Shown one piece after another: positions 1 through 5,368 of a stretch of DNA of 5,689 bases (the first letter of the stretch is position 1; each line of letters opens with the position of its first letter). The stretch is from NCBI GenBank assembly GCA_027485535.1, contig JAIXQV010000090.1, positions 1 to 5,689 of the forward strand, given 5' to 3'. This DNA comes from Oxalobacteraceae bacterium. GTDB lineage: Bacteria; Pseudomonadota; Gammaproteobacteria; Burkholderiales; Burkholderiaceae_D. The position numbers and the translations under genes were made by a program. The notes under the pieces are model-generated. The model did not search any database. It had not been told where the DNA came from and saw only the letters and a list, made by a program, of their open reading frames with translations.

Positions 1-444
1 CTGACACTGGCCTTCCTGGGCAATCAGCCGATCGACAAGCTACCTGCATTGGCCGATGTATTGGCGCAGCTACCGCCGCAGGGTTTTGTGATCGAGCTTG
101 ATCGATACGGTTACTTCAAGCAGCAGAAAATCGCCTGGATCGGCCCGACCGAGGTACCGCTAGCGCTACTGGCCTTGAGGAGGGCTTTACTGATGGGCTT
201 GTCGACAATAACGCCGCGATTAAAGGCTGAGCCGCGCTTTGTTCCCCACGTGACATTGGCGCGCGATGCTGAAGCCCCAGCTCAACAATTTGCGAAACGA
301 ATCAGCTGGCCGGCAAAAAGAGTCGTGCTGGTGCAATCCCTGCCAACTCGGCAAGGCGTGATTTACTCCTTGGTGGCAGAGCGATTACTCGATGGCGCAG
401 CAGAAGCAGTAGAAGCAGCAGCACCGGTAGTGCCGGCAAGTTGA
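1..444 (+). CDS. thpR: RNA 2',3'-cyclic phosphodiesterase (ThpR/LigT 2H family), 5' partial
   Basis: The frame is open from the first base, giving 147 visible residues. The true start lies outside the window; the TTG at 49 is internal. Members of the 2H phosphoesterase family hydrolyse 2',3'-cyclic phosphate ends of RNA to 2'-phosphomonoesters, and E. coli ThpR can also join tRNA halves in vitro. The fragment opens with LTLAFLG, the conserved block that follows the first catalytic histidine of the family's HxTxxFLG motif, so that His is expected one codon before the window. The second motif is intact as PHVTLAR, with His at codon 247-249 and Thr at 253-255. The stretch between them (ELDRYGYF...AWIGP) is also typical. 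Family proteins normally end near the strand read here as YSLVAERLL (about base 390). The remaining Ala/Val-rich tail of about 17 residues is extra and lies inside the overlap with convergent tcdA. Identification is firm; exact substrate is inferred. Confidence 0.9.
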   Translation: MTLAFLGNQPIDKLPALADVLAQLPPQGFVIELDRYGYFKQQKIAWIGPTEVPLALLALRRALLMGLSTITPRLKAEPRFVPHVTLARDAEAPAQQFAKRISWPAKRVVLVQSLPTRQGVIYSLVAERLLDGAAEAVEAAAPVVPAS

Positions 445-1298
445 TTCAGCACATGCGCAGCAGCGATAAAGCCGAAGCTGGCAGTCACCACCACCGCTGA
501 TCCATAGCCCGCGCAATGAAGACCGGTCAGACCCGCGTTTTCATCCACAGCAGACCCGGTGTCATCCTGATCGGGCAAGGACAACTCCGGAAAGCGCAAT
601 GGCTCGGTCGAGTAGACCGCATCAATCCCGAACTTGTGTTTGCGACCACGCGGAAAGCCGTGTCGAATACGCAAATTCTTGCGCACGCGTGCAAGCAAGG
701 GTTCTTGCTCGGTGCGCGATAAATCGCAGACTTCGATACGAGTCGGGTCGATTTGTCCACCGGCACTACCTATGGTCACTAAGGGAATTCGCTGCTCACG
801 GCAATGCACGATGAGTGCTGTCTTGGCGCGCGCATCATCGATGGCGTCAATCACGAAATCAAAATGACCAGGCACAATCAACTGCGCCACATTCTCGGCA
901 CTGATAAATTCTTCAATACCATCCACCTGACACAGCGGATTAATTTGCGCGATACGCTCAGCCAGCGCCACAACCTTCGCCTTACCCAAGTTATCGGTTA
1001 GGGCATGGAGTTGGCGATTGACATTAGATTCAGCAAGATGGTCCAGATCGATCATGGTAATGCGACCAATTGCACTGCGCGCCAGCGCCTCTACTGCCCA
1101 GCAACCAACGCCGCCGACACCGATCACACACACATGCGCGGTACGGAATCGCGCCAACCCCGCCGCCCCGTACAGGCGAGCGACACCTGCAAAGCGACGA
1201 TCTACATCCACCTCACTATCGTGATGATTGGGATTGTCGGGATGATTGGGATCTTCCGGATTGTCCGGAAGCTTTGGCAGGGAAGAGGCGGCAGACAT
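363..1298 (-). CDS. tcdA: tRNA threonylcarbamoyladenosine dehydratase (TcdA/CsdL)
   Basis: This is a 311-residue E1-like (ThiF/MoeB/UBA) ATP-dependent enzyme. TcdA dehydrates t6A37 of ANN-decoding tRNAs to the cyclic form ct6A in the cytoplasm. Numbered from the ATG, the nucleotide-binding loop GVGGVG is at about 60-65, the acidic IDLD at 83-86, and NRQLHAL with its Arg/Gln pair at 94-100. GKAK (105-108), IDAIDD (150-155), GGQIDPT (180-186) and VYSTEP (228-233) follow, all close to E. coli TcdA. A conserved Cys lies in HCAGYGS near 262. I chose the ATG at 1298; a GTG directly before it at 1301 is the alternative. No Shine-Dalgarno is visible. E. coli TcdA is about 268 residues. The excess here is a Pro/Asn/Asp/His-rich N-terminal extension (to about residue 32) and an Ala/Ser/Thr-rich tail of about 25 residues after HVLNQLAG. 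The tail overlaps thpR by 82 bases on the opposite strand. The fold and function call is secure; roles of the extensions are unknown. Confidence 0.95.
   Translation of the reverse strand: MSAASSLPKLPDNPEDPNHPDNPNHHDSEVDVDRRFAGVARLYGAAGLARFRTAHVCVIGVGGVGCWAVEALARSAIGRITMIDLDHLAESNVNRQLHALTDNLGKAKVVALAERIAQINPLCQVDGIEEFISAENVAQLIVPGHFDFVIDAIDDARAKTALIVHCREQRIPLVTIGSAGGQIDPTRIEVCDLSRTEQEPLLARVRKNLRIRHGFPRGRKHKFGIDAVYSTEPLRFPELSLPDQDDTGSAVDENAGLTGLHCAGYGSAVVVTASFGFIAAAHVLNQLAGTTGAAASTASAAPSSNRSATKE
391..430. repeat. GCA/GAAGCA-type triplet repeat read on both strands
   Basis: A run of near-identical triplets (GCA GCA GAA GCA GTA GAA GCA GCA GCA) occupies about 397-423, within a wider low-complexity stretch. 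On the + strand it encodes the Ala/Glu/Val tail of ThpR. On the - strand the same bases, read as GCT, TCT and ACT codons, encode the Ala/Ser/Thr tail of TcdA. It sits entirely within the convergent overlap of the two genes. Confidence 0.7.
1223..1258. repeat. 18-base tandem repeat inside the tcdA N-terminus
   Basis: Two adjacent 18-base units start at 1223 and 1241. They share GATGATTGGGAT exactly at 1223-1234 and 1241-1252 and differ in the last six bases. A partial third copy (GATTGTCCGG) follows from 1259. Because 18 is a multiple of three, the repeat stays in frame. On the - strand it encodes a degenerate six-residue period rich in Pro, Asp, Asn and His (EDPNHP then DNPNHH, preceded by LPDNP). 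It lies just before the conserved E1-like domain of TcdA. Confidence 0.75.
1253..1271 (-). other. Perfect hairpin in the first codons of tcdA
   Basis: Arms CTTCCGG (1253-1259) and CCGGAAG (1265-1271) are perfect 7-base inverted copies around the 5-base loop ATTGT. In the tcdA message the stem begins about 28 bases after the A of the ATG, near the downstream edge of an initiating ribosome. It could affect translation or simply result from the surrounding repeat. Pairing is seen directly; any effect is inference. Confidence 0.45.
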
Positions 1299-1377
1299 CA
1301 CCGCATTCTAACGGACAGGATTCAGGTTCGACGTACACTGTGAGCTGCGCACCCTGACTGATCGGCTGTTGACCCTC
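1299..1377. promoter_or_regulatory. Divergent intergenic region tcdA / MFS gene, with a possible tcdA -10 box
   Basis: About 70-80 bases separate the divergent starts, so both promoters must lie here or inside the flanking genes. On the - strand TAGAAT (1310 down to 1305) matches five of six bases of a sigma-70 -10 box. It would place transcription start near 1298, at the tcdA ATG itself, implying a leaderless or nearly leaderless message. This agrees with the missing Shine-Dalgarno. No good -35 is seen at 16-18 bases spacing (GTCGAA at best). On the + strand TACACT at 1334-1339 is a weak -10 candidate for the transporter. Confidence 0.25.
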
Positions 1378-2541
1378 GTGCCCCGCCCCTCCCCGCTGCT
1401 TGCCTTGATTGGCGTCGCTGTCTGTGCCCATGTCGCGCTGGCGGCAGCGCGCGTCACCACCTCGCTCTATGCGCTGTCGCTGCACGCCTCCGAGTTCACG
1501 GTCGGAACATTAATCGCCCTGTTCGCGGTGTTTCCCATGCTGTTGGCTGTGGGTATGGGGCGAATCATCGACCGCATCGGTGTCTATCGTCCGCTACGCT
1601 TCGGCGCCCTGATCGGCTCTGCGGGCGTGTTAGTGGCCGCGGCCACGCAATCGATCGCCGGGCTTTATGTCGCGGCGGTACTGATCGGCACCGGGTTCAT
1701 GGCTATTTTCATAGCGACTCAGTATGCAGTCGGTACGCTGCTTGAGGGGGAAGAAAAAACCGCTGGCTTCTCGCAACTGGCGGTCGGTTTTTCAGTATCG
1801 GCATTCATCGGCCCGATGATGGCAGGCTTCACCATCGACCATGCGGGTCATGCCGTCGCATTTTTGATATGTAGCGTCTTCACGCTACTCGCTTTTGCAA
1901 TCGCCTCCAGCTCGACCCTAAAAAATCTACCAGTCCATCAGAGTACGCATCCGCGCGTCCGTAGCAGCGCACTGCAGTTGCTCAGCCATCGCGAGCTGCG
2001 CGGCCTGTACTTTGTTGGCATCATCCTCGCTGCAGCGTGGGATTTGTTTACTTTTATAGTGCCGGTACGTGGTACGCAACTAGGTTTCTCTGCATCGACG
2101 ATCGGATTGATTTTGGCCAGCTTCTCGGTCGCCACTTTCACCGTACGTATCGCGATGCCGCTCTTCTTTCGCAGGCATCATGAGTGGCGGATATTGAGCA
2201 TCACACTCTCCGCTGCCGCGCTGTGCTACCTGCTGCTACCCTTCGCCCAGCAAGCACTGACGATGGCGGCAGCGGCATTCGCGCTTGGACTGGCACTCGG
2301 CAGTGGTCAGCCAAATGTACTAGCATTGCTCCATAACGCAGCACCAGCGGGCCGTGGCGCAGAGGCGATTGCAATCCGTGCCAGCCTGGGGAATTTGTCT
2401 TCTGTTTCGCTACCACTGGCCTACGGCGCCATGGGCGCTGTGCTGGGACCATTTGCCGTATTCTGGGGGCTGGGCGCATTGATTACTTTCGCGATACCTG
2501 TTGCCGCTCGTCGTGCACGGCTTGCTTCTGCTAATCGCTAA
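1378..2541 (+). CDS. Major facilitator superfamily (MFS) transporter, 12 TM
   Basis: A predicted inner-membrane secondary transporter of about 387 residues. There is no in-frame ATG between the upstream stop at 1309 and well inside the protein, so the start must be non-ATG. I prefer GTG 1378 (M-PRPSPLLAL...); TTG 1369 would add three residues. Neither has a clear ribosome binding site. Numbered from TTG 1369, hydrophobic spans fall near 8-28, 42-63, 76-94, 98-120, 134-156 and 161-181. After a polar central loop (182-210) come 211-232, 242-262, 274-292, 295-318, 335-357 and 360-380, the usual 6+6 plan. The MFS motif A between TM2 and TM3 is present as GRIIDRIGVYRPLR (64-77). The protein ends in a basic tail (RRARLASANR), as expected for a cytoplasmic C-terminus. 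The substrate cannot be read from the sequence; a drug or metabolite exporter is possible. pdxH follows after 44 bases on the same strand. Confidence 0.88.
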   Translation: MPRPSPLLALIGVAVCAHVALAAARVTTSLYALSLHASEFTVGTLIALFAVFPMLLAVGMGRIIDRIGVYRPLRFGALIGSAGVLVAAATQSIAGLYVAAVLIGTGFMAIFIATQYAVGTLLEGEEKTAGFSQLAVGFSVSAFIGPMMAGFTIDHAGHAVAFLICSVFTLLAFAIASSSTLKNLPVHQSTHPRVRSSALQLLSHRELRGLYFVGIILAAAWDLFTFIVPVRGTQLGFSASTIGLILASFSVATFTVRIAMPLFFRRHHEWRILSITLSAAALCYLLLPFAQQALTMAAAAFALGLALGSGQPNVLALLHNAAPAGRGAEAIAIRASLGNLSSVSLPLAYGAMGAVLGPFAVFWGLGALITFAIPVAARRARLASANR

Positions 2542-2585
2542 ATCGCAGCATGAATCTTTCCATTGCAATGTAATAACAAACGACC

Positions 2586-3227
2586 ATGACACTATCTATT
2601 GCCGATCTTCGCCGTGATTACAGCCAGGCCACACTCTCTGAACAAGAGGTCGATGGCGACCCGATTAAGCAGTTCGCAAAATGGTTCCAGCAGGCCGTCG
2701 AGACGCAAGTCCCTGAGCCAAACGCTATGGGGCTAGCGACGGTCGATAGCAGTGGGCGGCCATCGCTGCGCATCGTGCTGCTCAAAGACTTCGATGAACG
2801 CGGCTTTACGTTCTATACCAACTATCAAAGCCGCAAGGGCGAACAGCTCCTGCAAAATCCGCATGCAGCATTAAGTTTTCACTGGCACGACCTCGAGCGA
2901 CAGATTCGTATTGAAGGCACAGTCGAGCGCGTCGCAACGGAAGAAAGCGACGCTTACTTTGGAATTCGTCCGCTGAAGAGTCGTATCGGCGCGATTGCCT
3001 CTGCACAGAGCCGACCAATCGCCAGCCGTGAGCAGCTCGAGCAGCAATTTGTAGAAGCAGAAGCAAACTTTGGTGAACAGCCGCCACGCCCCCCGCACTG
3101 GGGCGGCTACCGTCTGAATCCGAGCTGGATAGAATTTTGGCAGGGACGGCGCTCGCGCTTGCATGATCGAATCGCTTACCAGCGAGAGCTTGACGGGCAT
3201 TGGTCACGAGTCCGACTACAACCCTGA
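2586..3227 (+). CDS. pdxH: Pyridoxamine/pyridoxine 5'-phosphate oxidase (PdxH)
   Basis: An FMN-dependent cytoplasmic enzyme that oxidises PNP or PMP to pyridoxal 5'-phosphate, the last step of de novo and salvage PLP synthesis. The 213 residues match the family length (E. coli 218) and align along their whole length. RIVLLK at 62-67 (FMN and substrate contacts) is followed by FYTNYQSRKG at 76-85, ERQIRIEG at 104-111 and YFGIRPLKSRIG at 124-135. Y124, R128 and S132 correspond to the phosphate-binding Tyr129/Arg133/Ser137 of E. coli. HWGGYR (171-176), IEFWQG (182-187) and the C-terminal RLHDR (191-195) follow; the Arg and His of that last motif correspond to the PLP-contacting R197/H199. The homodimeric fold is inferred from the family. 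The ATG at 2586 fits the family start, but only an A-rich leader (AATAACAAACGACC) and no good Shine-Dalgarno precedes it. It may be transcribed together with the MFS gene 44 bases upstream. Confidence 0.96.
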   Translation: MTLSIADLRRDYSQATLSEQEVDGDPIKQFAKWFQQAVETQVPEPNAMGLATVDSSGRPSLRIVLLKDFDERGFTFYTNYQSRKGEQLLQNPHAALSFHWHDLERQIRIEGTVERVATEESDAYFGIRPLKSRIGAIASAQSRPIASREQLEQQFVEAEANFGEQPPRPPHWGGYRLNPSWIEFWQGRRSRLHDRIAYQRELDGHWSRVRLQP

Positions 3228-3233
3228 TGACTA

Positions 3234-3262
3234 CTCTTGAAAAGCGCCTCTCTGAAAAGCGC
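3234..3262. repeat. 14/15-base tandem duplication just after pdxH
   Basis: CTCTTGAAAAGCGC at 3234-3247 is followed immediately by CTCTCTGAAAAGCGC at 3248-3262. The copies are the same apart from one inserted or changed base. They begin 7 bases after the pdxH stop. This looks like a local slippage duplication; no function is evident. Confidence 0.6.
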
Positions 3263-3433
3263 AAGTCGCCACCAATAACGCTAGCGATCTAAAGTACCCA
3301 ACAAAATGACGATTGCTCAGCGATATTCGTGCTGGCTAAACTAAGCGTCACCAACAACACCAGCGGCATTTTGTTCAAGTCTTTTAGATAAACATCAATG
3401 CACTGATCCTGAGCAGAAAGCACAGTCCAACGC

Positions 3434-3443
3434 GGGAGGTGGG
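3434..3443 (+). promoter_or_regulatory. Strong Shine-Dalgarno of cfa
   Basis: The sequence GGGAGGTGGG contains GGAGGT (3435-3440), an almost full anti-16S match, 5 bases before the ATG at 3446. This fixes the cfa start. It contrasts with the weak or absent sites in front of tcdA, the MFS gene and pdxH. Confidence 0.8.
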
Positions 3444-3445
3444 CT

Positions 3446-4648
3446 ATGTTTTGGGAGAAGAAGCTCGATCGCTGGATCAGTCGTGTGCGTACCCAACTTG
3501 GGGTACCGCTGCGCCTTAAGCTCTGGAATGGTCATCAGCTCGATCTGGGTGGCAGCCATCCGGAGGTAACGATTCGAGTACCCAAGCCCTCCGCGCTGGC
3601 TTACCTGCTACAGCCCTCACTCGAGTCGCTCGGTAGCGCGTACGTTGAGGGCAAGCTTGAGGTTGAGGGTCGGCTACGCGCCATTATTCAAATCGCCAAC
3701 CAGCTGGCTGAACTCAGCCAACGTCAGCGATCGCGTCTTGGACGACTGTTCAAAGCGCGGTCGCATAGCAAATCGCAAGATGCCCGCGCAATCGCTTATC
3801 ACTACGACGTATCCAATGCGTTTTATCAGACATTTCTCGATCGTGAGATGGTGTACTCGTGCGCCTACTTCGAGCAAGGAAATGAGGATTTAGCGACCGC
3901 ACAGCAAAAAAAGATCGACCATATCTTGAATAAGATCGCGCTTCAGCCAGGCCAGCGGCTGCTTGATATTGGCTGCGGCTGGGGCGCGTTGGTCATTCGC
4001 GCTGCACAGCGCTATGGTGCCAACTGCGTCGGCATCACGCTCTCCGCACAACAACGGGCATGGGCAAGTGAGCGTATAAAAATGCTGGGATTAGAGAATC
4101 AAGTCAGCATACAGCTACTCGACTATCGCGATGTGTATGGACAGTATGACCGGATTACCAGTGTCGGTATGTTCGAACACGTTGGCATAAAAAATCTCCC
4201 GCTGTACTTCACCAAACTAAGCCAGCTACTCGCTGATGATGGTCTGATCATGAACCATGGCATCTGCACCACCAACACTGATCACCGTACAGCACGCTAT
4301 GGTGCTGGCGAGTTCATTGCACAGTATGTATTCCCGCACGGCGAGTTACCTCATGTTGGCACCGTATTGCTCGCGATGCAGGACGGCGGGCTTGAAACGA
4401 TGGATGTAGAAAACCTACGCCGACACTATGCCCGTACCTGTACACATTGGGTGGATAACTTCGAAAGAAATGACGAGCTGATTCGCAGCTTAGTCGATGA
4501 CAAGACCTACCGTATCTGGCGCGTGTATCTCGCTGGCTGCGCGCATGCGTTCGAGCACGACTGGGTCTCACTGTATCAAGTAGTGTGCGGAAAGGCTGGC
4601 AGAGCGTCGAACTATCTGCCTTGGTCTCGCCAATACATGTACCAGTAA
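3446..4648 (+). CDS. cfa: Cyclopropane-fatty-acyl-phospholipid synthase
   Basis: A SAM-dependent enzyme of 400 residues that adds a methylene bridge across cis double bonds of unsaturated acyl chains in membrane phospholipids. Cyclopropanation typically rises on entry to stationary phase or acid stress. The N-terminal region (about 1-110) is the lipid-binding part typical of the longer bacterial Cfa proteins. The catalytic Rossmann domain starts at AYHYDVSNAFYQTFLD (117-132). SAM motif I is LLDIGCGWG (172-180). The bicarbonate-site residues of E. coli Cfa (C139, E239, H266, Y317) appear to be conserved as C139 in MVYSCAYF, E244 in GMFEHVG, H271 in MNHGI and Y328 in RRHYART. YVFPHGELP (294-302) is also characteristic. 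The protein has no signal peptide and is expected to be a peripheral inner-membrane enzyme. It ends with the family-typical WSRQYMYQ. The start is set by the Shine-Dalgarno at 3434-3443. It is convergent with msrA, with terminators between them. Confidence 0.95.
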   Translation: MFWEKKLDRWISRVRTQLGVPLRLKLWNGHQLDLGGSHPEVTIRVPKPSALAYLLQPSLESLGSAYVEGKLEVEGRLRAIIQIANQLAELSQRQRSRLGRLFKARSHSKSQDARAIAYHYDVSNAFYQTFLDREMVYSCAYFEQGNEDLATAQQKKIDHILNKIALQPGQRLLDIGCGWGALVIRAAQRYGANCVGITLSAQQRAWASERIKMLGLENQVSIQLLDYRDVYGQYDRITSVGMFEHVGIKNLPLYFTKLSQLLADDGLIMNHGICTTNTDHRTARYGAGEFIAQYVFPHGELPHVGTVLLAMQDGGLETMDVENLRRHYARTCTHWVDNFERNDELIRSLVDDKTYRIWRVYLAGCAHAFEHDWVSLYQVVCGKAGRASNYLPWSRQYMYQ

Positions 4649-4673
4649 AAAACCAGTGGTCTTTTTATATGAA

Positions 4674-4747
4674 GCGGCTTTAGTCTTAAGCCGCCTCCGT
4701 CTTAAGCCGCTTTTATCTTAAGCCGATTTTTTTGAGCGGCTTTTGCT
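4674..4747 (+). terminator. cfa: Multi-arm terminator region after cfa
   Basis: GCGGCTT at 4674-4680 is the perfect inverse of AAGCCGC at 4688-4694 (7-base loop) and at 4704-4710. Its inner six bases also match AAGCCG at 4720-4725. A second GCGGCTT at 4736-4742 can pair with the same downstream-facing arms. The second and third AAGCCG copies are followed by TTTT (4711-4714) and seven T (4727-4733), and the last arm by TTGCTTTT. Several alternative rho-independent hairpins for cfa transcripts are thus possible. It begins 25 bases after the cfa stop. Confidence 0.6.
4683..4730. repeat. Three 16-base direct repeats with core TCTTAAGCCG
   Basis: Three head-to-tail units occupy 4683-4698, 4699-4714 and 4715-4730. 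All share TCTTAAGCCG, including the palindrome CTTAAG, and differ at the ends (CCTCC, CTTTT, ATTTT). There is no spacer sequence between them, so this is a tandem array and not a CRISPR. It provides the descending arms of the terminator region. Confidence 0.8.
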
Positions 4748-4750
4748 TTT

Positions 4751-4780
4751 CAGTGATTTTTATGATTACTGTCTTTTATC
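4751..4780 (+). terminator. Second hairpin plus T-rich tract, at the msrA 3' end
   Basis: CAGTGAT (4751-4757) pairs with ATTACTG (4765-4771), seven pairs including one G-T, around the loop TTTTATG. It is followed by TCTTTTATC on the + strand. This would act as a backup rho-independent terminator for transcription coming from cfa. The T-rich tail overlaps the msrA stop codon (4776-4778). On the - strand the hairpin lies just after msrA but lacks a T tract. Confidence 0.45.
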
Positions 4781-5306
4781 GCGAAAGTCTGTCACCAAAT
4801 ACTTTCTTGAACTTCACCACTTTGGGCTCAACTACAAACACGCAATAAGACTGCAGTGGATTATTGACGAAGTAGTTCTGGTGATAGGCCTCAGCCCGGT
4901 AAAACACCGGCGCCTCCGCTAGCTCGGTGACGATCGGGCCATCCCAGACATGCGCCATCTCAGCGATCACTTGCTTGGCTGTCGCCATCTGTTGCGCATC
5001 ATGCGTGTAGATCACCGAACGGTACTGTGTGCCGACATCATTACCCTGACGGTTAGGCGTAGTCGGGTCGTGAATCGTGAAAAAAACCTCCAGGATGTCG
5101 CGGTAGCTAATCTGCGCAGGATCAAAATGAATACGCACCACCTCTGCGTGCCCGGTTGAGCCGCCGCATACTGCTTCGTAGCTTGGGTTCACTACATGGC
5201 CACCACTATAACCAGACTCGACCAGCGAGACACCGCGCATTTGTTGGTACACCGCTTCCAGACACCAGAAGCAACCACCGCCGACGGTTGCGATTTCTGT
5301 ACTCAT
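4776..5306 (-). CDS. msrA: Peptide-methionine (S)-S-oxide reductase MsrA
   Basis: A cytoplasmic repair enzyme of 176 residues that reduces the S-epimer of methionine sulfoxide in proteins and as free amino acid, using thioredoxin as the usual reductant. The catalytic motif GGGCFWCLE is at 9-17, with the nucleophile C12 and a second cysteine C15 where many family members have Gly. GYSGG (32-36) follows, then the conserved GHAEVVRIHFDP (52-63), HDPTTPNRQGND (79-90), GTQYRSVIY (92-100) and the C-terminal AYHQNYF (140-146). C155 in LQSYC is the likely resolving cysteine. C47 replaces nothing essential and sits at the common EVC(T/G)G position. No signal peptide or fused MsrB domain is present. 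The start is supported by AGGAG at 5317-5313, 6 bases before the ATG. The gene faces cfa tail to tail. It lies 62 bases downstream of the partial gene at the right edge, on the same strand. Confidence 0.97.
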   Translation of the reverse strand: MSTEIATVGGGCFWCLEAVYQQMRGVSLVESGYSGGHVVNPSYEAVCGGSTGHAEVVRIHFDPAQISYRDILEVFFTIHDPTTPNRQGNDVGTQYRSVIYTHDAQQMATAKQVIAEMAHVWDGPIVTELAEAPVFYRAEAYHQNYFVNNPLQSYCVFVVEPKVVKFKKVFGDRLSR

Positions 5307-5312
5307 TTCACA

Positions 5313-5317
5313 CTCCT
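5313..5317 (-). promoter_or_regulatory. Shine-Dalgarno of msrA
   Basis: On the - strand AGGAG is followed by the 6-base spacer TGTGAA and the ATG at 5306-5304. This is good spacing and settles the msrA start. Confidence 0.75.
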
Positions 5318-5368
5318 AGGTTATTCCACGCTGAGACTTGAATGAATTTCGATTATTTGTCGCACAAA

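Larger units (their letters stand above)
3228..3445 (+). promoter_or_regulatory. pdxH-cfa intergenic region with a tentative cfa promoter
   Basis: This 218-base gap has no ORF worth calling. TTGCTC (3313-3318), an 18-base spacer and TAAACT (3337-3342) form a weak sigma-70-type promoter. The context CTAAACTAAG around the -10 resembles the extended -10 favoured by RpoS (CTATACT-like). cfa in enterobacteria has an RpoS-dependent promoter, so the location is sensible, but the match is modest. I see no strong terminator for pdxH in the gap. Confidence 0.22.

Noticed and set aside
1005..1343. A 112-residue + strand frame antisense to the tcdA 5' half
   Set aside because: It runs opposite a strongly conserved E1-like domain and has no domain-like sequence. 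Its hydrophobic Ile/Val/Gly stretch is the antisense reading of the 18-base repeat.
1216..1485. An 89-residue - strand frame spanning the divergent gap and the start of the MFS gene
   Set aside because: It is Gln/Arg/Ser-rich with no motif, and overlaps both tcdA and the transporter. It is a shadow.
2201..2479. A 92-residue - strand frame antisense to the MFS gene
   Set aside because: It is Arg/Pro-rich, the typical antisense reading of membrane-protein codons, with no start signal.
2806..3264. A 152-residue open frame on the - strand across pdxH
   Set aside because: It is antisense to the fully conserved pdxH coding frame, has biased Arg/Ala/Ser composition, no ribosome binding site and no recognisable motif. 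It is a shadow frame.
1378..4648. A functional operon or stress island linking the MFS gene, pdxH and cfa
   Set aside because: cfa has a 218-base leader region and its own strong ribosome binding site, and the products share no pathway. Shared strand alone is not evidence of a system.
4683..4730. Possible CRISPR array from three direct repeats
   Set aside because: The units are only 16 bases, directly abutting with no spacers, and end in T tracts. They fit a duplicated terminator arm better. No cas gene is present.
5307..5368. A promoter for msrA in the gap (AATAAT at 5357-5352 on the - strand)
   Set aside because: The -10-like match has no acceptable -35 at 16-18 bases, and the region is AT-rich enough to produce such matches by chance.
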